Source: Hornefia porci
Lineage (GTDB): Bacteria; Bacillota; Clostridia; Peptostreptococcales; Anaerovoracaceae
DNA length: 64,000 nt
Direction: 5' to 3'
NCBI RefSeq assembly: GCF_001940235.1
Contig: NZ_MJIE01000001.1
Coordinates: forward strand, 744,001-808,000
This document shows, one piece after another, positions 42,656 through 52,247 of this stretch. Position 1 is the first letter of the stretch. Each line of letters begins with the position of its first letter. The notes beneath the pieces were generated by a model. That model worked only from the letters and a program-made list of their open reading frames with translations, was not told where the DNA came from and did no database searches. A program made the position numbers and the translations under genes.

Positions 42656-43465
42656 TTATCTCCTGTACGCCCTGAGGAGCTCGATATCCTGATTTTTCTT
42701 CAGCAGCACGCCCACATAGGGAATTTCCTCCCGGATCCTCTTGACATCGACGCCGCCGATCTGCAGCGCCTGGATCCAGTCCAGCAGCTCCGAGGTGCTC
42801 GGTTTCTTCATAATATCATTCATATGGCAGATGTCATAAAACGCCTTCATCGCTTCATCCACCAGTCTCCTGTCGATGTCTCCGTAATGCACCCGGATAA
42901 TCTCCCGCATCTTCTCCTCATCCGGGAAATCGATGTAATGGAAAATACACCGGCGCAGAAAAGCGTCCGGCAGCTCCTTCTCCGCATTTGACGTGATGAT
43001 CACCACCGGACGATGTTTTGTTCTCACCGTCGTCTTTGTCTCTGTAATATAGAATTCCATACGGTCCAGCTCCCACAGCAGGTCGTTGGGGAACTCCAGA
43101 TCCGCCTTATCGATCTCATCGATAAGCAGAACCGCCTGTTCCTCGGAGGTGAACGCCTCACCCAGCCTGCCGAGACGTATGTACCGGGAAATGTCCGAGA
43201 CGTCCCCTTCGCCGAACTGGCTGTCATACAGGCGCTGCACCGTGTCATAGACGTACAGGCCCTCCTGCGCCCGCGTCGTGGATTTGATGCCCCAGATGTA
43301 CAGCGGCATCTCCAGCGCGTCGGCGATAGACTGGGCAAGCATGGTCTTTCCCGTTCCGGGCTCTCCCTTGATTAACAAAGGCTTTTCCAGTGCGATCGCC
43401 ACGTTCACGGCGTTCATCAGTTCTCCGGACGCCACATAGTCATTACTTCCTCTGAATTTTTTCAT
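42656..43465 (-). CDS. MoxR-family AAA+ ATPase
   Basis: The 269-residue ATPase has Walker A GEPGTGKTMLAQS near residue 38, Walker B AVLLIDEIDKADLEFPNDLL, sensor-1 VVIITSNAEKELPDAFLRRC and arginine finger residues in that same stretch. It probably acts as a hexameric chaperone with the VWA protein encoded right after it. ATG follows AGGAAAATA. The upstream gap to LysO (43466-43656) holds no gene I can support. Confidence 0.9.
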   Translation of the reverse strand: MKKFRGSNDYVASGELMNAVNVAIALEKPLLIKGEPGTGKTMLAQSIADALEMPLYIWGIKSTTRAQEGLYVYDTVQRLYDSQFGEGDVSDISRYIRLGRLGEAFTSEEQAVLLIDEIDKADLEFPNDLLWELDRMEFYITETKTTVRTKHRPVVIITSNAEKELPDAFLRRCIFHYIDFPDEEKMREIIRVHYGDIDRRLVDEAMKAFYDICHMNDIMKKPSTSELLDWIQALQIGGVDVKRIREEIPYVGVLLKKNQDIELLRAYRR

Positions 43466-43656
43466 TATTTTCCTCTTTATGCTCTTATGCTTCTTTGTAT
43501 TCTCCGCCCTATTTCCCCGACGTTCTGCCGACGCAGTCCCGTCTCCGTCTTCATGCCGGCATTTCCCGCCGACGTTTTCATCCTCGCATCAGCCCATCTC
43601 CCGCCGCCGGTGCGAAGTGCACCGCGGTCACCGCCGTCGAATGCGACAGCGCTCTC

Positions 43657-44697
43657 CTATCCGATTGCCAGCGGCACCAGCACGGTTGTGAACAGTTCCT
43701 CAAACAGACCGATAGCAAAGGCATAGGCGATAATTTCATCCCTCGTCGCGCGCTGCAGAATCGGCAGCGCCACGTCCATAACACAGATTCCCGGAATCGA
43801 TGCGGTCTCAATATATCCGATACGTTTCGCCAGAACCGGAATCAGCACGATACCGCCCAGCTCCCGCAGCACGTTGTGCATAAAGGAGATGGCAGACGCC
43901 ACCTGATGTCCGGCGTGCCCGATACAGATGGGCGCATAGGTGTACCATCCGTAGCCGTATCCGATGGCCATGGATTCCCGCACGGTAATCTGCGGGAAGA
44001 TCAGGCCGATCAGAATTGCCGAGACTGTAGTCCCCACCAGAATCGCAACGGGAATCACCAGAACCCTTGCTCCGATTTTGCTCAGGGCGCGGATCACTTC
44101 ACCGCTGAGCCCCATGCCGTAACCGATCGCGAGAATCATGATGCACAGGCCGACCACCAGCGCTCTGGAGCTCAGGTCGTCGAAGACAAGCATCTGCTCA
44201 TGATCCAGCACGGTTCTGATTCCAAAGAAACCGATCGCAAGGCCGAGTGCAAGCATCAGGAGAATCAGACGGGTCATGCTGTTGTCATTTCCGGTTTTCC
44301 GGTCGGCGGTTTCCTCTACATCGTCGATATGCTTCAGCATCACCGACTCCTCCGGCGTATCACCGTCTCCGGTCAGACTTCCCTGCCCGCCGGGTGTCTT
44401 TTCATGGAGGAACCCCCATTTGTCCAGGCGCATAAGCCTGCGCGCCGCCGATACCGCGAAGCAGGTGCCGATCCACAGCAGCACGGTAAAGACAAGAGAG
44501 ATCAGCCCGATCGGTCCGATATTGTCGATCACTTGCTGATTCGATCCCATCCGAAGTCCCATAATCAGTACCAGAAGGGAAATAAACACCATCATAATGA
44601 CCTCGGAGGCCTTCTCCCCGATCCGGCGATCCCGCATCCGGTATCCTCCGAGATATCCAATTACAAGCATGCTCAGATACAGAGCGACATAAAACAT
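43657..44697 (-). CDS. LysO-type (DUF340) lysine/ornithine exporter 1
   Basis: Start at ATG 44697 behind AAAGGAGAGG (346 residues); the longer in-frame start at 44754 has no ribosome site. The LysO family has two halves of about four helices: MLVIGYLGGYRMRDR-VLIMGLRMGSNQQV, then GYGYGWYTYAPICIGHAGHQ-SFMHNVLRELGGIVLIPVLA. The charged cytoplasmic loop (about 95-145) varies. LysO exports L-lysine or toxic analogs. A paralog is encoded 134 bp upstream. Proximity to ornithine racemase suggests ornithine as a substrate here (inference). Confidence 0.85.
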   Translation of the reverse strand: MFYVALYLSMLVIGYLGGYRMRDRRIGEKASEVIMMVFISLLVLIMGLRMGSNQQVIDNIGPIGLISLVFTVLLWIGTCFAVSAARRLMRLDKWGFLHEKTPGGQGSLTGDGDTPEESVMLKHIDDVEETADRKTGNDNSMTRLILLMLALGLAIGFFGIRTVLDHEQMLVFDDLSSRALVVGLCIMILAIGYGMGLSGEVIRALSKIGARVLVIPVAILVGTTVSAILIGLIFPQITVRESMAIGYGYGWYTYAPICIGHAGHQVASAISFMHNVLRELGGIVLIPVLAKRIGYIETASIPGICVMDVALPILQRATRDEIIAYAFAIGLFEELFTTVLVPLAIG

Positions 44698-44702
44698 AAA
44701 AA

Positions 44703-44775
44703 CCTCTCCTTTGTCAGCGCCCATTGATTGCGACGGCGGCCGGCAGGCAGCCACTGCATAATGCCCGCTCCTCGC
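44703..44775 (-). promoter_or_regulatory. Structured leader in front of LysO 1
   Basis: On the leftward RNA, GTCAGCG and CGCTGAC close a loop of about 50 bases that ends right before the AAAGGAGAGG ribosome site; GCATTATGC and GC-rich pairs lie inside. Just upstream TGCCC-ca-GGGCA (about 44808-44820) adds a hairpin. It may be an attenuator. It does not match the lysine riboswitch that I know. Confidence 0.35.
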
Positions 44776-44830
44776 TGACCGTTTCCGATATAAATCTGTG
44801 AGCAGTCACTTAATGCCCTGGGGCACTTCT

Positions 44831-45817
44831 TCACGCGATGAACAAAGTAACCAGCACCGGAACGGCAAAGGACAGCACAACGCCGTTCACAAAGGAATAA
44901 ATCGCCGTCGTTCCGCTGGTCGCCCGTTCGATGATCGGGAGACAGACATCCATTGAGGATGAACCCGGGAGCCCGCAGCTCTCCACAAAGCCCACATATC
45001 TTGCTACAAGCGGAATCGAAAGAATCCCCAGCAGTTCACGCATTACATTGTGCATAAAACAGATTGCTCCCGCCAGGACATATCCCCGGTCCATAATGAT
45101 TCCGGGCGCCAGCGTATACCAGCCGAAGCCGGCGCCGACCGCCAGCGACTCCCTGAGGCTGATCGGCAGAAAAAGCGCACAGACTGCGGATCCCGCCAGT
45201 GTTCCGACGATAACCGCGGCTGGAATAGCCAGAATCCGGACTCCCACTTTTCGGAAGTGGGCGACAACCTTTCCTTCAGTCCCGATATCGATTCCGACGA
45301 AAATCAGCAGCGTGCAGAGACCGAGCTTGATGATCAGACTGATCGTCTCATTGAAGCTGTCGAAATTTTCCAGACGAAGCGCAAACCCGAAATATCCCGC
45401 AGCGATTCCGGCAGCCACAAAACCCAGTATCACCAGCGTCATCGGGTCGACGCCGCGTCTTCCGGACGCTCCGCTCACATTCTCCTCGATGGCCTTCTCC
45501 ACCGGATCCTCTGTCTGATCCGTCTTCATCAGTCCATAGCGATTGATTCCGAGCAGTTTTCTCACAAAAAAAATGCACACAACGCTGAACACCATCACGA
45601 CAATGGTGAACGCGAAGGCGTACAGCCCGATGGTATCCAGCTGACCTACGATTTCTCTGTTGGCGCCGATTCGCAGTCCCATCGCGAAAACCAGCACCGC
45701 AATCGCCGCAGTCTGCACCTTCGCGGTCCAGGGCAGATTTCTTCCCTTTTTCCGGTACCGGTCGCCGATGAAATATCCGACGACAGTGATTCCCAGATAA
45801 AGTGCCATATCTCCCAT
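44831..45817 (-). CDS. LysO-type (DUF340) exporter 2
   Basis: The 328-residue paralog of the neighbour has the same halves: VVGYFIGDRYRKKGRNLPWT, VFAMGLRIGANREIVGQLDT, then VGAGFGWYTLAPGIIMDRGY, CFMHNVMRELLGILSIPLVA and GSSSMDVCLPIIERATS. ATG follows AAAGGAGAAGGAATCACTT. A tandem pair of LysO proteins could work as a heteromer or differ in substrate. It lies directly downstream of the B12-activation-like gene and ornithine racemase, probably in one transcript. Confidence 0.85.
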   Translation of the reverse strand: MGDMALYLGITVVGYFIGDRYRKKGRNLPWTAKVQTAAIAVLVFAMGLRIGANREIVGQLDTIGLYAFAFTIVVMVFSVVCIFFVRKLLGINRYGLMKTDQTEDPVEKAIEENVSGASGRRGVDPMTLVILGFVAAGIAAGYFGFALRLENFDSFNETISLIIKLGLCTLLIFVGIDIGTEGKVVAHFRKVGVRILAIPAAVIVGTLAGSAVCALFLPISLRESLAVGAGFGWYTLAPGIIMDRGYVLAGAICFMHNVMRELLGILSIPLVARYVGFVESCGLPGSSSMDVCLPIIERATSGTTAIYSFVNGVVLSFAVPVLVTLFIA

Positions 45818-45850
45818 AAGTGATTCCTTCTCCTTTTTTATTATATCGAA

Positions 45851-46696
45851 TCAGTCTTTGTTCCGCAAGAGACAAAACCCGCATCCGCGAGGGTCTCCTA
45901 AGCAGCTCCTGCACGCCTGACCTGGAACCGGGGCGTCCTCCGGGAGCACAAAATATATGCCTGCCGCGGCGGCCGCCGGCCGCATCGAACCCGTCCCGGA
46001 AATCTCAACGCCCGCGGCACCGGGATCCGCCAGTTCTCCGCAAACGAAAATTTCCTCCATCGCCATTCCGTAATACCCCGGCCCCATCTGCGGGGAAAGG
46101 GTATGTCCGGGAGGAAGTTCTTCAGAGAAGTCCTTCTTCAGCCGGGAAACAGCCGCCGCCAGATAGCTTTCCTCCCAGAGCGTTTCGTAGAAGGTCTCCA
46201 TGCTCCCGGCGCCGGTGCTCCCATCAACCTTACTGCCGACAATGCCTTCATCGTCCATGTCTGCTCCGGTGCTCCCGCTGTCCATGTCGGCGCAGGATTT
46301 CTCCCCGTCAATGCTGACACCGGCAGATTCTAATCCCGAAACGCTCAGAAACCAGACATAAGCTCCCGTCACCGAAGTTTTCGCGTACTGTTCCAGCACG
46401 GGCGCCGTCAGGCGCACATACTCCGGGAATTCCGAAGATTTCGCGGCGTGCGCGTGTTTCAGCAGAACGGAGTTCGGGGACTCCCACTTTGTGTCACAGA
46501 ATGAAACGACCGCACGGATATCGATCTCCTGTATCCGCGCGTCCCGGCACCGCCGCCCGCCGGAAAGAAAAACCTCCCGGCCTATCCCCGTCAGGCCGCG
46601 GCCGCCCGCCCTGATGAAATACTGCTCCGCAGGAACACGAAGATCCTTCTCCGGAATTCTGACAGGCGTATCTCTATACATAGACGATCTGCACAT
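45851..46696 (-). CDS. Protein resembling the B12-dependent methionine synthase activation domain
   Basis: The best match is the activation-domain family: a C-terminal TLSPQMGPGYYGMAMEEIFV, AGVEISGTGSMRPAAAAAGI and a final cysteine group CRSCLGDPRGCGFC. In MetH this fold binds SAM to reactivate cobalamin. A central stretch (about 115-175) is low complexity with repeats of GSTGA and DMD. It overlaps the end of ornithine racemase by 23 bp if started at 46696; ATG 46681 is the alternative. Link to ornithine metabolism is by neighbourhood only; ornithine aminomutase is B12-dependent, which makes reactivation an attractive idea (inference). Confidence 0.55.
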   Translation of the reverse strand: MCRSSMYRDTPVRIPEKDLRVPAEQYFIRAGGRGLTGIGREVFLSGGRRCRDARIQEIDIRAVVSFCDTKWESPNSVLLKHAHAAKSSEFPEYVRLTAPVLEQYAKTSVTGAYVWFLSVSGLESAGVSIDGEKSCADMDSGSTGADMDDEGIVGSKVDGSTGAGSMETFYETLWEESYLAAAVSRLKKDFSEELPPGHTLSPQMGPGYYGMAMEEIFVCGELADPGAAGVEISGTGSMRPAAAAAGIYFVLPEDAPVPGQACRSCLGDPRGCGFCLLRNKD

Positions 46697-47765
46697 TCCT
46701 GCAGTTTGTCACGTAGACCAGGGATGCATAGTTGATATCGAAATCCACAATATCTCCGGGCTTCAGATCCCGTCCGCACTCCTCCACATCCAGAATCGTG
46801 TGGTCGCTGGAGGCTCCGATCACCTGAACTCCCTTCTCCCTCGGGAAGATGTCCTCGATGCTCCCGTAATCGACCTTACCGATTCCCAGAAGCGCTCTCT
46901 TCCGGATTCCGCGGTCCACGTAATCCGGGGTATGCCCGAAAGCGTCCACCGAGATCTGTCCCACCGGATGCGTCGGTTTCTCTTTCACTTCAATAATCTC
47001 TGCCTTCAGCGTGTACACATCCTGATGCATAAAACTCATATCATAGCCATAGAACAGCTCCAGGTCTCTGGCCAGGAGGATTCCCTCCCCGCACCGGAGC
47101 ATATTGATCCGCTCGGGAATATCCCCGTCCAGAACGCGCATCAGACTGCTTGTCGCTCCGCCGGAAATGTACCGGAGCTTTCTGCCGATTCTCGCTTCAA
47201 TGCGCTCTGCGACATCCACCAGTTCGTCCAGTTTTTCCTTTGTTGCCAGAATCGAGCCGTAGCAGCCCAGATTGGTGCCCACGCCTGCCAGCTCCAGATG
47301 TTCCATCCCGGTTTCCACCTGTTCCGCCACATCTGTCATCTCATTCTTGTCCCAGTAGCCTTCCCGCAGATCGCCCAGATCCGCCATGAGAATGACCTCG
47401 TGCTTCCGGTTCTGCCTTCCGGCCTCTTCATTCAGCGCCTTCAAAACGGAAAGCTCGCTGTTCAGACTGATATCCGTCAGCCGGATAACCTCCGGAACCT
47501 CGCTGGGCATCGGCACCCGCAGCAGCAGAAACGGCAGTTCTATGCCCGCATTCCGCGCGTCCTCCAGCTGCTCCAGACGCGAAGAGGCAATCATGGTGCA
47601 TCCGCCCTCCGCAAAAGCTCTGGCGCATTCCGGAAGTCCCGTCGTGCCCTTGATGACACCGGCAATCTCGATTCCCTTGTCCGCGCATCGCTTCACCATC
47701 TGCTCCGCATTTTCCTTTAAATATTCCAGATTGATCTCAACTCTCGGATATAGCTGTTTTACCAT
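46674..47765 (-). CDS. orr: Ornithine racemase
   Basis: The 363-residue PLP fold-III protein of the YhfX/Orr branch of alanine racemases starts YPRVEINLEYLKENAEQMV. The PLP lysine is in GIEIAGVIKGTTGLPECARAF. Later blocks are MADLGDLREGYWDKNEM, GVGTNLGCYGSI, SGGATSSLMRVLDG and RCGEGILLARDLELFY. It converts L- to D-ornithine, the first step of the oxidative ornithine fermentation of Clostridia. The downstream ornithine aminomutase genes are not in the window. ATG follows GAAAGGAAGTACTATAT. Confidence 0.9.
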   Translation of the reverse strand: MVKQLYPRVEINLEYLKENAEQMVKRCADKGIEIAGVIKGTTGLPECARAFAEGGCTMIASSRLEQLEDARNAGIELPFLLLRVPMPSEVPEVIRLTDISLNSELSVLKALNEEAGRQNRKHEVILMADLGDLREGYWDKNEMTDVAEQVETGMEHLELAGVGTNLGCYGSILATKEKLDELVDVAERIEARIGRKLRYISGGATSSLMRVLDGDIPERINMLRCGEGILLARDLELFYGYDMSFMHQDVYTLKAEIIEVKEKPTHPVGQISVDAFGHTPDYVDRGIRKRALLGIGKVDYGSIEDIFPREKGVQVIGASSDHTILDVEECGRDLKPGDIVDFDINYASLVYVTNCRNVQIVYV

Positions 47766-48094
47766 ATATAGTACTTCCTTTCATCGTATATCATGGCAGG
47801 TAGACAAACTCCACTGTCACTAATAAATATTCTATTACATCCCGGCAGGAAATTCAATCGCTTTGGACGGTTATACAAAAATAGGCTGCAGCGATTATAC
47901 GGGAATCGGCTGCAGCATCAGAAGGGAGTATGGAATTTTTTCTGTAATTTGGGGCCTTTCATGAGATGAAATATATCTGAATGGGAAAAACTTCCCTTCA
48001 GCACCTGTCTACTGTTTATCAGAAATCGGCTGGCATGTCAAGGACACCCGGCAATTCCGGGCGTTTCTGGTTTCGGCATATCAGCTGATTTTTT

Positions 48095-49351
48095 CTATTC
48101 TGGGATCCTGTCCGGGTACATGATCGCCAGTTCTCCCAGGATCTGACCCCAGTTCCGGATCGGCATCGTCCATTTTCTGGTGGCTTCGAACGTGGCCAGA
48201 TACAGAGCCTTCAGAAGTGCCTGAGCGCTTGGAAATACGGACCTCTGACGGTTCAGCCTGCGCAGCGTGGCATTCAGCGACTCGATCGCATTAGTCGTGT
48301 AAAATGCCTTCCGAACGTCCGCGGAAAACTTGAAGATCGGAGAAACAGCATCCCAGTTCTCATACCAGCGTTTCATGGCATACGGGTACTGCGGCGACCA
48401 TTTTCCGTTCACTCTTTCGAGCTGCTCCAGAGCGACTTCTTCATTTACCGCCGTATAGACTGTTTTCAGATCTTTGGCGAATTCTTTCATGTCTTTGTTT
48501 GCCACATATTTCAGCGTGTTTCGCACCATATGGACGATGCAGCGCTGCTGCTCCGTCTCCGGGTAAGCAGTTGTGATCGCCTCTTTGATCCCGGAGAGTC
48601 CGTCCGAGCCGAGGATAAGAATGTCCTGGACACCACGGTTTTTCAATGAATTCAATACAGTGAGCCAGTATTTGCTACTCTCGTTCTCTCCGATGACCAG
48701 AGAAAGGACTTCCTTCTTTCTTTCGGTGTTGATTCCCAGAACCACATATGCGGCCACCTTGTGAACGATACTGTCCTCCCGTACGGAGAAATGGATGGCA
48801 TCGATGAATATGATCGGATATACCGCGGAAAGCGGCCGGTTCTGCCATTCTTCGATCTGTGGGAGGATCTTGTCTGTAACATCGGAAATAAAGCCCTCCG
48901 ACGCCTCGAACCTATAGATATCCTGCATCGTTTCCGAGATCTGCTTCGTTGTCATCCCTTTCGCGTACATGGAGATAATTTTCTGATCGATGTCAGAAAT
49001 GTCTTTCTGCCGCTTCTTCATGATTTTCGGCTCGAAGGAAGAATTCCGGTCCTGCGGCACATCGATATCCATACTGCCATAGCTGGAATTTACACGTTTG
49101 TTTTTGTAGCCGTTCCTGTAATTACGGCCCTCACGGTCATCGCTCGTCCGCTCTGACTTTTCATACCCGAGATGGTCATCCATCTCTGCTTCCATCATTT
49201 CTTTGATGGTTCCACCGAGAAGATCTTTCAACGCGTCCTGGATATCCTGAGCATTCTGGATATCATATTCCTGCAGCAGTCCCTGAATGATCGCTCGTTT
49301 CCCGTCCGTCATTTCCACGTGATGTACGGATTTTCTTTCTCTTTTTGCCAT
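48095..49351 (-). CDS. IS256-family (mutator-type) transposase
   Basis: In this 418-residue transposase the N-terminal part has KEMMEAEMDDHLGYEKSER and the DVPQDRNSSFEP motif typical of the family. The DDE core has D in PIIFIDAIHFSVR, D in ILGSDGLSGIKEA with the following CIVHMVRNTLKY, and E in TNAIESLNATLRR. It appears complete. ATG has GGAGGGCC about 10 bases upstream. Confidence 0.93.
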   Translation of the reverse strand: MAKRERKSVHHVEMTDGKRAIIQGLLQEYDIQNAQDIQDALKDLLGGTIKEMMEAEMDDHLGYEKSERTSDDREGRNYRNGYKNKRVNSSYGSMDIDVPQDRNSSFEPKIMKKRQKDISDIDQKIISMYAKGMTTKQISETMQDIYRFEASEGFISDVTDKILPQIEEWQNRPLSAVYPIIFIDAIHFSVREDSIVHKVAAYVVLGINTERKKEVLSLVIGENESSKYWLTVLNSLKNRGVQDILILGSDGLSGIKEAITTAYPETEQQRCIVHMVRNTLKYVANKDMKEFAKDLKTVYTAVNEEVALEQLERVNGKWSPQYPYAMKRWYENWDAVSPIFKFSADVRKAFYTTNAIESLNATLRRLNRQRSVFPSAQALLKALYLATFEATRKWTMPIRNWGQILGELAIMYPDRIPE

Positions 49352-49567
49352 AAACTAAGGCCCTCCATGATTTTGATGGGTAATCAAAGTTTTTTAGGGT
49401 CTCTGTTCATTCGGGTCTAACAGTGGGCTCCTTCCGTGGGGTCTGACAATGGGGGCAGTGCGTAGGGGCAAAAGAACTCAAAATGATTAGAGGAGGCCGT
49501 GATTGCCTCCTCTATGCTTCTTCATTTATCATATAACTGCAACGATTTTAAAATGAAAGGAGCATAC

Positions 49568-49983
49568 ATGAATGATATCATAAGATTTCTTGAATTAGAA
49601 GACCCTGCAATAACAATCGAGGACATCTCCACAGAGGGACGTGTCAAAACGGTTACGTTGTCGACACCACCGGAGATCAGATTCTGTCCCCGGTGCAGCT
49701 TTCGAATGCATTCCAGAGGGATCAGGATCCGAAGGGTCAATCATCCGATATTGCAGGACACGTATCAGTTAGTCCTTTTACTGAAGCAGCGGCGCTGGCG
49801 CTGTACGAACGGGCAATGTCGATATGAAGAAAATGAATCTTTTAATTTCATAAGTAAACACCGTCGGAACACAAACGCAGCCGACTTTCTCATCGTCAAT
49901 GAATTCCGGGATCTGACTAAGTCTGCCGCAGATATCGCAAGGAAGTTCAACACTTCTGACACATACGCCATCAACGTATTTGA
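49568..49983 (+). pseudogene. ISL3 transposase of the outer copy, N-terminal part
   Basis: Starts MNDIIRFLELEDPAITIEDI with the zinc-finger CPRCSFRMHSRG, and CTNGQC later. Cut after SDTYAINVF by the inner element at 49984. The remainder of the gene continues at 52248. A fusion into the IS end adds GNQSFLGSLFIRV, as in the adhesin at 9467. Confidence 0.9.
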
Positions 49984-50173
49984 GGGTAATCAAAGTTTTT
50001 TAGGGTCTCTGTTCATTCGGGTCTAACAGTGGGCTCCTTCCGTGGGGTCTGACAATGGGGGCAGTGCGTAGGGGCAAAAGAACTCAAAATGATTAGAGGA
50101 GGCCGTGATTGCCTCCTCTATGCTTCTTCATTTATCATATAACTGCAACGATTTTAAAATGAAAGGAGCATAC

Positions 50174-51826
50174 ATGAATGATATCATAAGATTTCTTGAA
50201 TTAGAAGACCCTGCAATAACAATCGAGGACATCTCCACAGAGGGACGTGTCAAAACGGTTACGTTGTCGACACCACCGGAGATCAGATTCTGTCCCCGGT
50301 GCAGCTTTCGAATGCATTCCAGAGGGATCAGGATCCGAAGGGTCAATCATCCGATATTGCAGGACACGTATCAGTTAGTCCTTTTACTGAAGCAGCGGCG
50401 CTGGCGCTGTACGAACGGGCAATGTCGATATGAAGAAAATGAATCTTTTAATTTCATAAGTAAACACCGTCGGAACACAAACGCAGCCGACTTTCTCATC
50501 GTCAATGAATTCCGGGATCTGACTAAGTCTGCCGCAGATATCGCAAGGAAGTTCAACACTTCTGACACATACGCCATCAACGTATTTGACCGGTATGTCA
50601 ACATGAAGAGGATTGCCCTGACGGATGCGATCAGCATCGACGAAGTTCATCTCGACATCGATCAGATATGTCAATATGCGCTGGTCGTTCAGGATTTTCA
50701 TACAGGAGAAGTGATTGATCTGCTCGAAAGCCGCAGGCAGAATGTGACTGAACCATACTTCGCATCCATTCCAAAGGAAGAACGTTTTGCCGTTCAATAT
50801 CTCATCACGGACATGAACAATGAATATCTTCGCTATGTTGAGAGATACTTTCCGAACGCAGTATCTGTCGTAGATTCTTTCCATGTGATCCAGTGGATCG
50901 TCAAAGAACTTGCGGATTTCATACGCGATCTGCAGAATACGATCAGAGAGCGTGACGAAATACGGCAGAAAAAACTGTCGGAAAAGGCCGGACACCAGGT
51001 AAGGCTTCCAATGTCCGATGAACTGTATCTGCTGAAGCACTACCGTTTCCTTTTACTTTCCAATGCAGATTCCATCACATATCACGAGGAACCACACATG
51101 GACCGGCACTTCAGATGCCTGATGAGAACCTCCGATTACAAGGAACGCTTTTTTCTCATTGATCCCGCGTTGAAAGAACTCCATGATCTGAAAGAGCGTT
51201 ATGTGCGATTCAACACAGTAAATGCCGGCAAGCCTCAAAAGGCGGCAATCGAATTGAATCAACTGATCAATGACTACGCCCATTGCGATCACGACATCTT
51301 TATCCGTTTTTCCAGACTCCTGAAACGACACAGGGAACCTATCATCAACTCATTCGTTCTGATGGAACGGCTTGATAAAAACGGGGGCGCTATCATTTCG
51401 AGATTGTCCAACGGTCCTATCGAATCCACGAACAGAAAGGCCAAAGATCTGAAACGGATGGGGCGGGGTTTCCGTAATTTCAACCATTTTCGGAATCGGT
51501 TCCTCTTTGCTTCAAGAAACGATCCCCAATTAAACGGACGCGAGCCTGTCGGACAAGACCGGCCTCGTTCTTTAAGATACCGGAACACAGTTCCTAAGAG
51601 TAAACAGCGCGTCCTGAACGCTGAGCTCGAGTCGATTCTCGAAATGTACGACTGCTCAAAGGACGAGCTTCTTTCCCTTCGGCACTGGGTGGCTGAAGGC
51701 AACAGTCCTTTTAACAACCCGGATAGGATCCTCAATGAAGCGGGGCTTCCATGTGACTTCATTGCTGCCAGCAGAATACTGGACGAAGCCTTTCTTGACA
51801 TCAATAAGGGAGGTGATTTGAGATGA
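50174..51826 (+). CDS. ISL3-family transposase, intact
   Basis: Start at ATG 50174 behind AAAGGAGCATAC (550 residues). The N-terminal zinc ribbon spans about 40-85 (CPRCSFRMHSRG, CTNGQCRYEE), followed by a helix-turn-helix (KSAADIARKFNTSDTYAINV). The DDE_Tnp_ISL3 core has D in ISIDEVHLDIDQ, D in NAVSVVDSFHVIQWIVK and E in SNGPIESTNRKAKDLKR. It overlaps the small ORF behind it by four bases. Confidence 0.93.
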   Translation: MNDIIRFLELEDPAITIEDISTEGRVKTVTLSTPPEIRFCPRCSFRMHSRGIRIRRVNHPILQDTYQLVLLLKQRRWRCTNGQCRYEENESFNFISKHRRNTNAADFLIVNEFRDLTKSAADIARKFNTSDTYAINVFDRYVNMKRIALTDAISIDEVHLDIDQICQYALVVQDFHTGEVIDLLESRRQNVTEPYFASIPKEERFAVQYLITDMNNEYLRYVERYFPNAVSVVDSFHVIQWIVKELADFIRDLQNTIRERDEIRQKKLSEKAGHQVRLPMSDELYLLKHYRFLLLSNADSITYHEEPHMDRHFRCLMRTSDYKERFFLIDPALKELHDLKERYVRFNTVNAGKPQKAAIELNQLINDYAHCDHDIFIRFSRLLKRHREPIINSFVLMERLDKNGGAIISRLSNGPIESTNRKAKDLKRMGRGFRNFNHFRNRFLFASRNDPQLNGREPVGQDRPRSLRYRNTVPKSKQRVLNAELESILEMYDCSKDELLSLRHWVAEGNSPFNNPDRILNEAGLPCDFIAASRILDEAFLDINKGGDLR

Positions 51827-52014
51827 CCACCTATCAAGAACTGCATCAACATATCCTCGATCTTGAAACGGATCTCGATTTTCAAACAACGGAATTAAAC
51901 TGCCTGTACGGATTCCTGTCCTGGATGAATCTATGGGATGAATTCATCTATTTCAGAAACCATGCTCATTCTGAACAAAATGAAGACGAACCCTTCCCAC
52001 GTCTGGTACTTTAA
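51823..52014 (+). CDS. Small accessory ORF of the ISL3 element
   Basis: The 63-residue acidic protein (MTTYQELHQHILDLETDLDF, ending PFPRLVL) starts inside the transposase stop (ATGA) behind GGGAGGTGATTTG. It recurs unchanged in the outer copy. Function unknown; coupling suggests a role in transposition or its control (inference). The 230 bp after it are non-coding IS end with a hairpin (AAGCGGAG/CTCCGCTT). Confidence 0.7.
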   Translation: MTTYQELHQHILDLETDLDFQTTELNCLYGFLSWMNLWDEFIYFRNHAHSEQNEDEPFPRLVL

Positions 52015-52247
52015 CCTAAACTCTCATTAAGAAAACTGACATCAGAATCGTTGCAATTCAAAGCGGAGATCACTTATCGATCCTCCGCTTGATTTTCCGT
52101 TCAGTTCTTGTTTGTTCAGACCCCATAGTTCGCCCCTAATGAACGACCCCACAGACTGTCCCTAACGACAGACCATAACGAATGACATCTGACCCTAATG
52201 CTTTCCCCCAAAAAACTTTGACAAACCCTAAAAAACTTTGATTACCC

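Larger units (their letters stand above)
49984..52247 (+). mobile_element. ISL3-family element, inner complete copy
   Basis: 2264 bp from GGGTAATC to GATTACCC. Flanked by an 8-bp target duplication GTATTTGA (49976-49983 and 52248-52255), the size typical of ISL3. The right end has tandem AAAAAACTTTGA words. It carries an intact transposase gene and a small second ORF. By eye it is identical to the outer copy, so the insertion is recent. Confidence 0.95.

Noticed and set aside
43495-44727. Rightward 410-codon frame opposite the LysO exporter
   Set aside because: His/Asp/Arg-rich composition typical of an antisense frame in GC-rich DNA; the leftward frame is a clear membrane transporter.
44703-44830. 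Lysine riboswitch upstream of LysO
   Set aside because: Too short, and the conserved L-box helices are not recognisable; kept only as a structured leader.
46491-47720. Rightward 409-codon frame opposite ornithine racemase
   Set aside because: The leftward racemase has all family motifs; the antisense frame has no start signal and no known domain.
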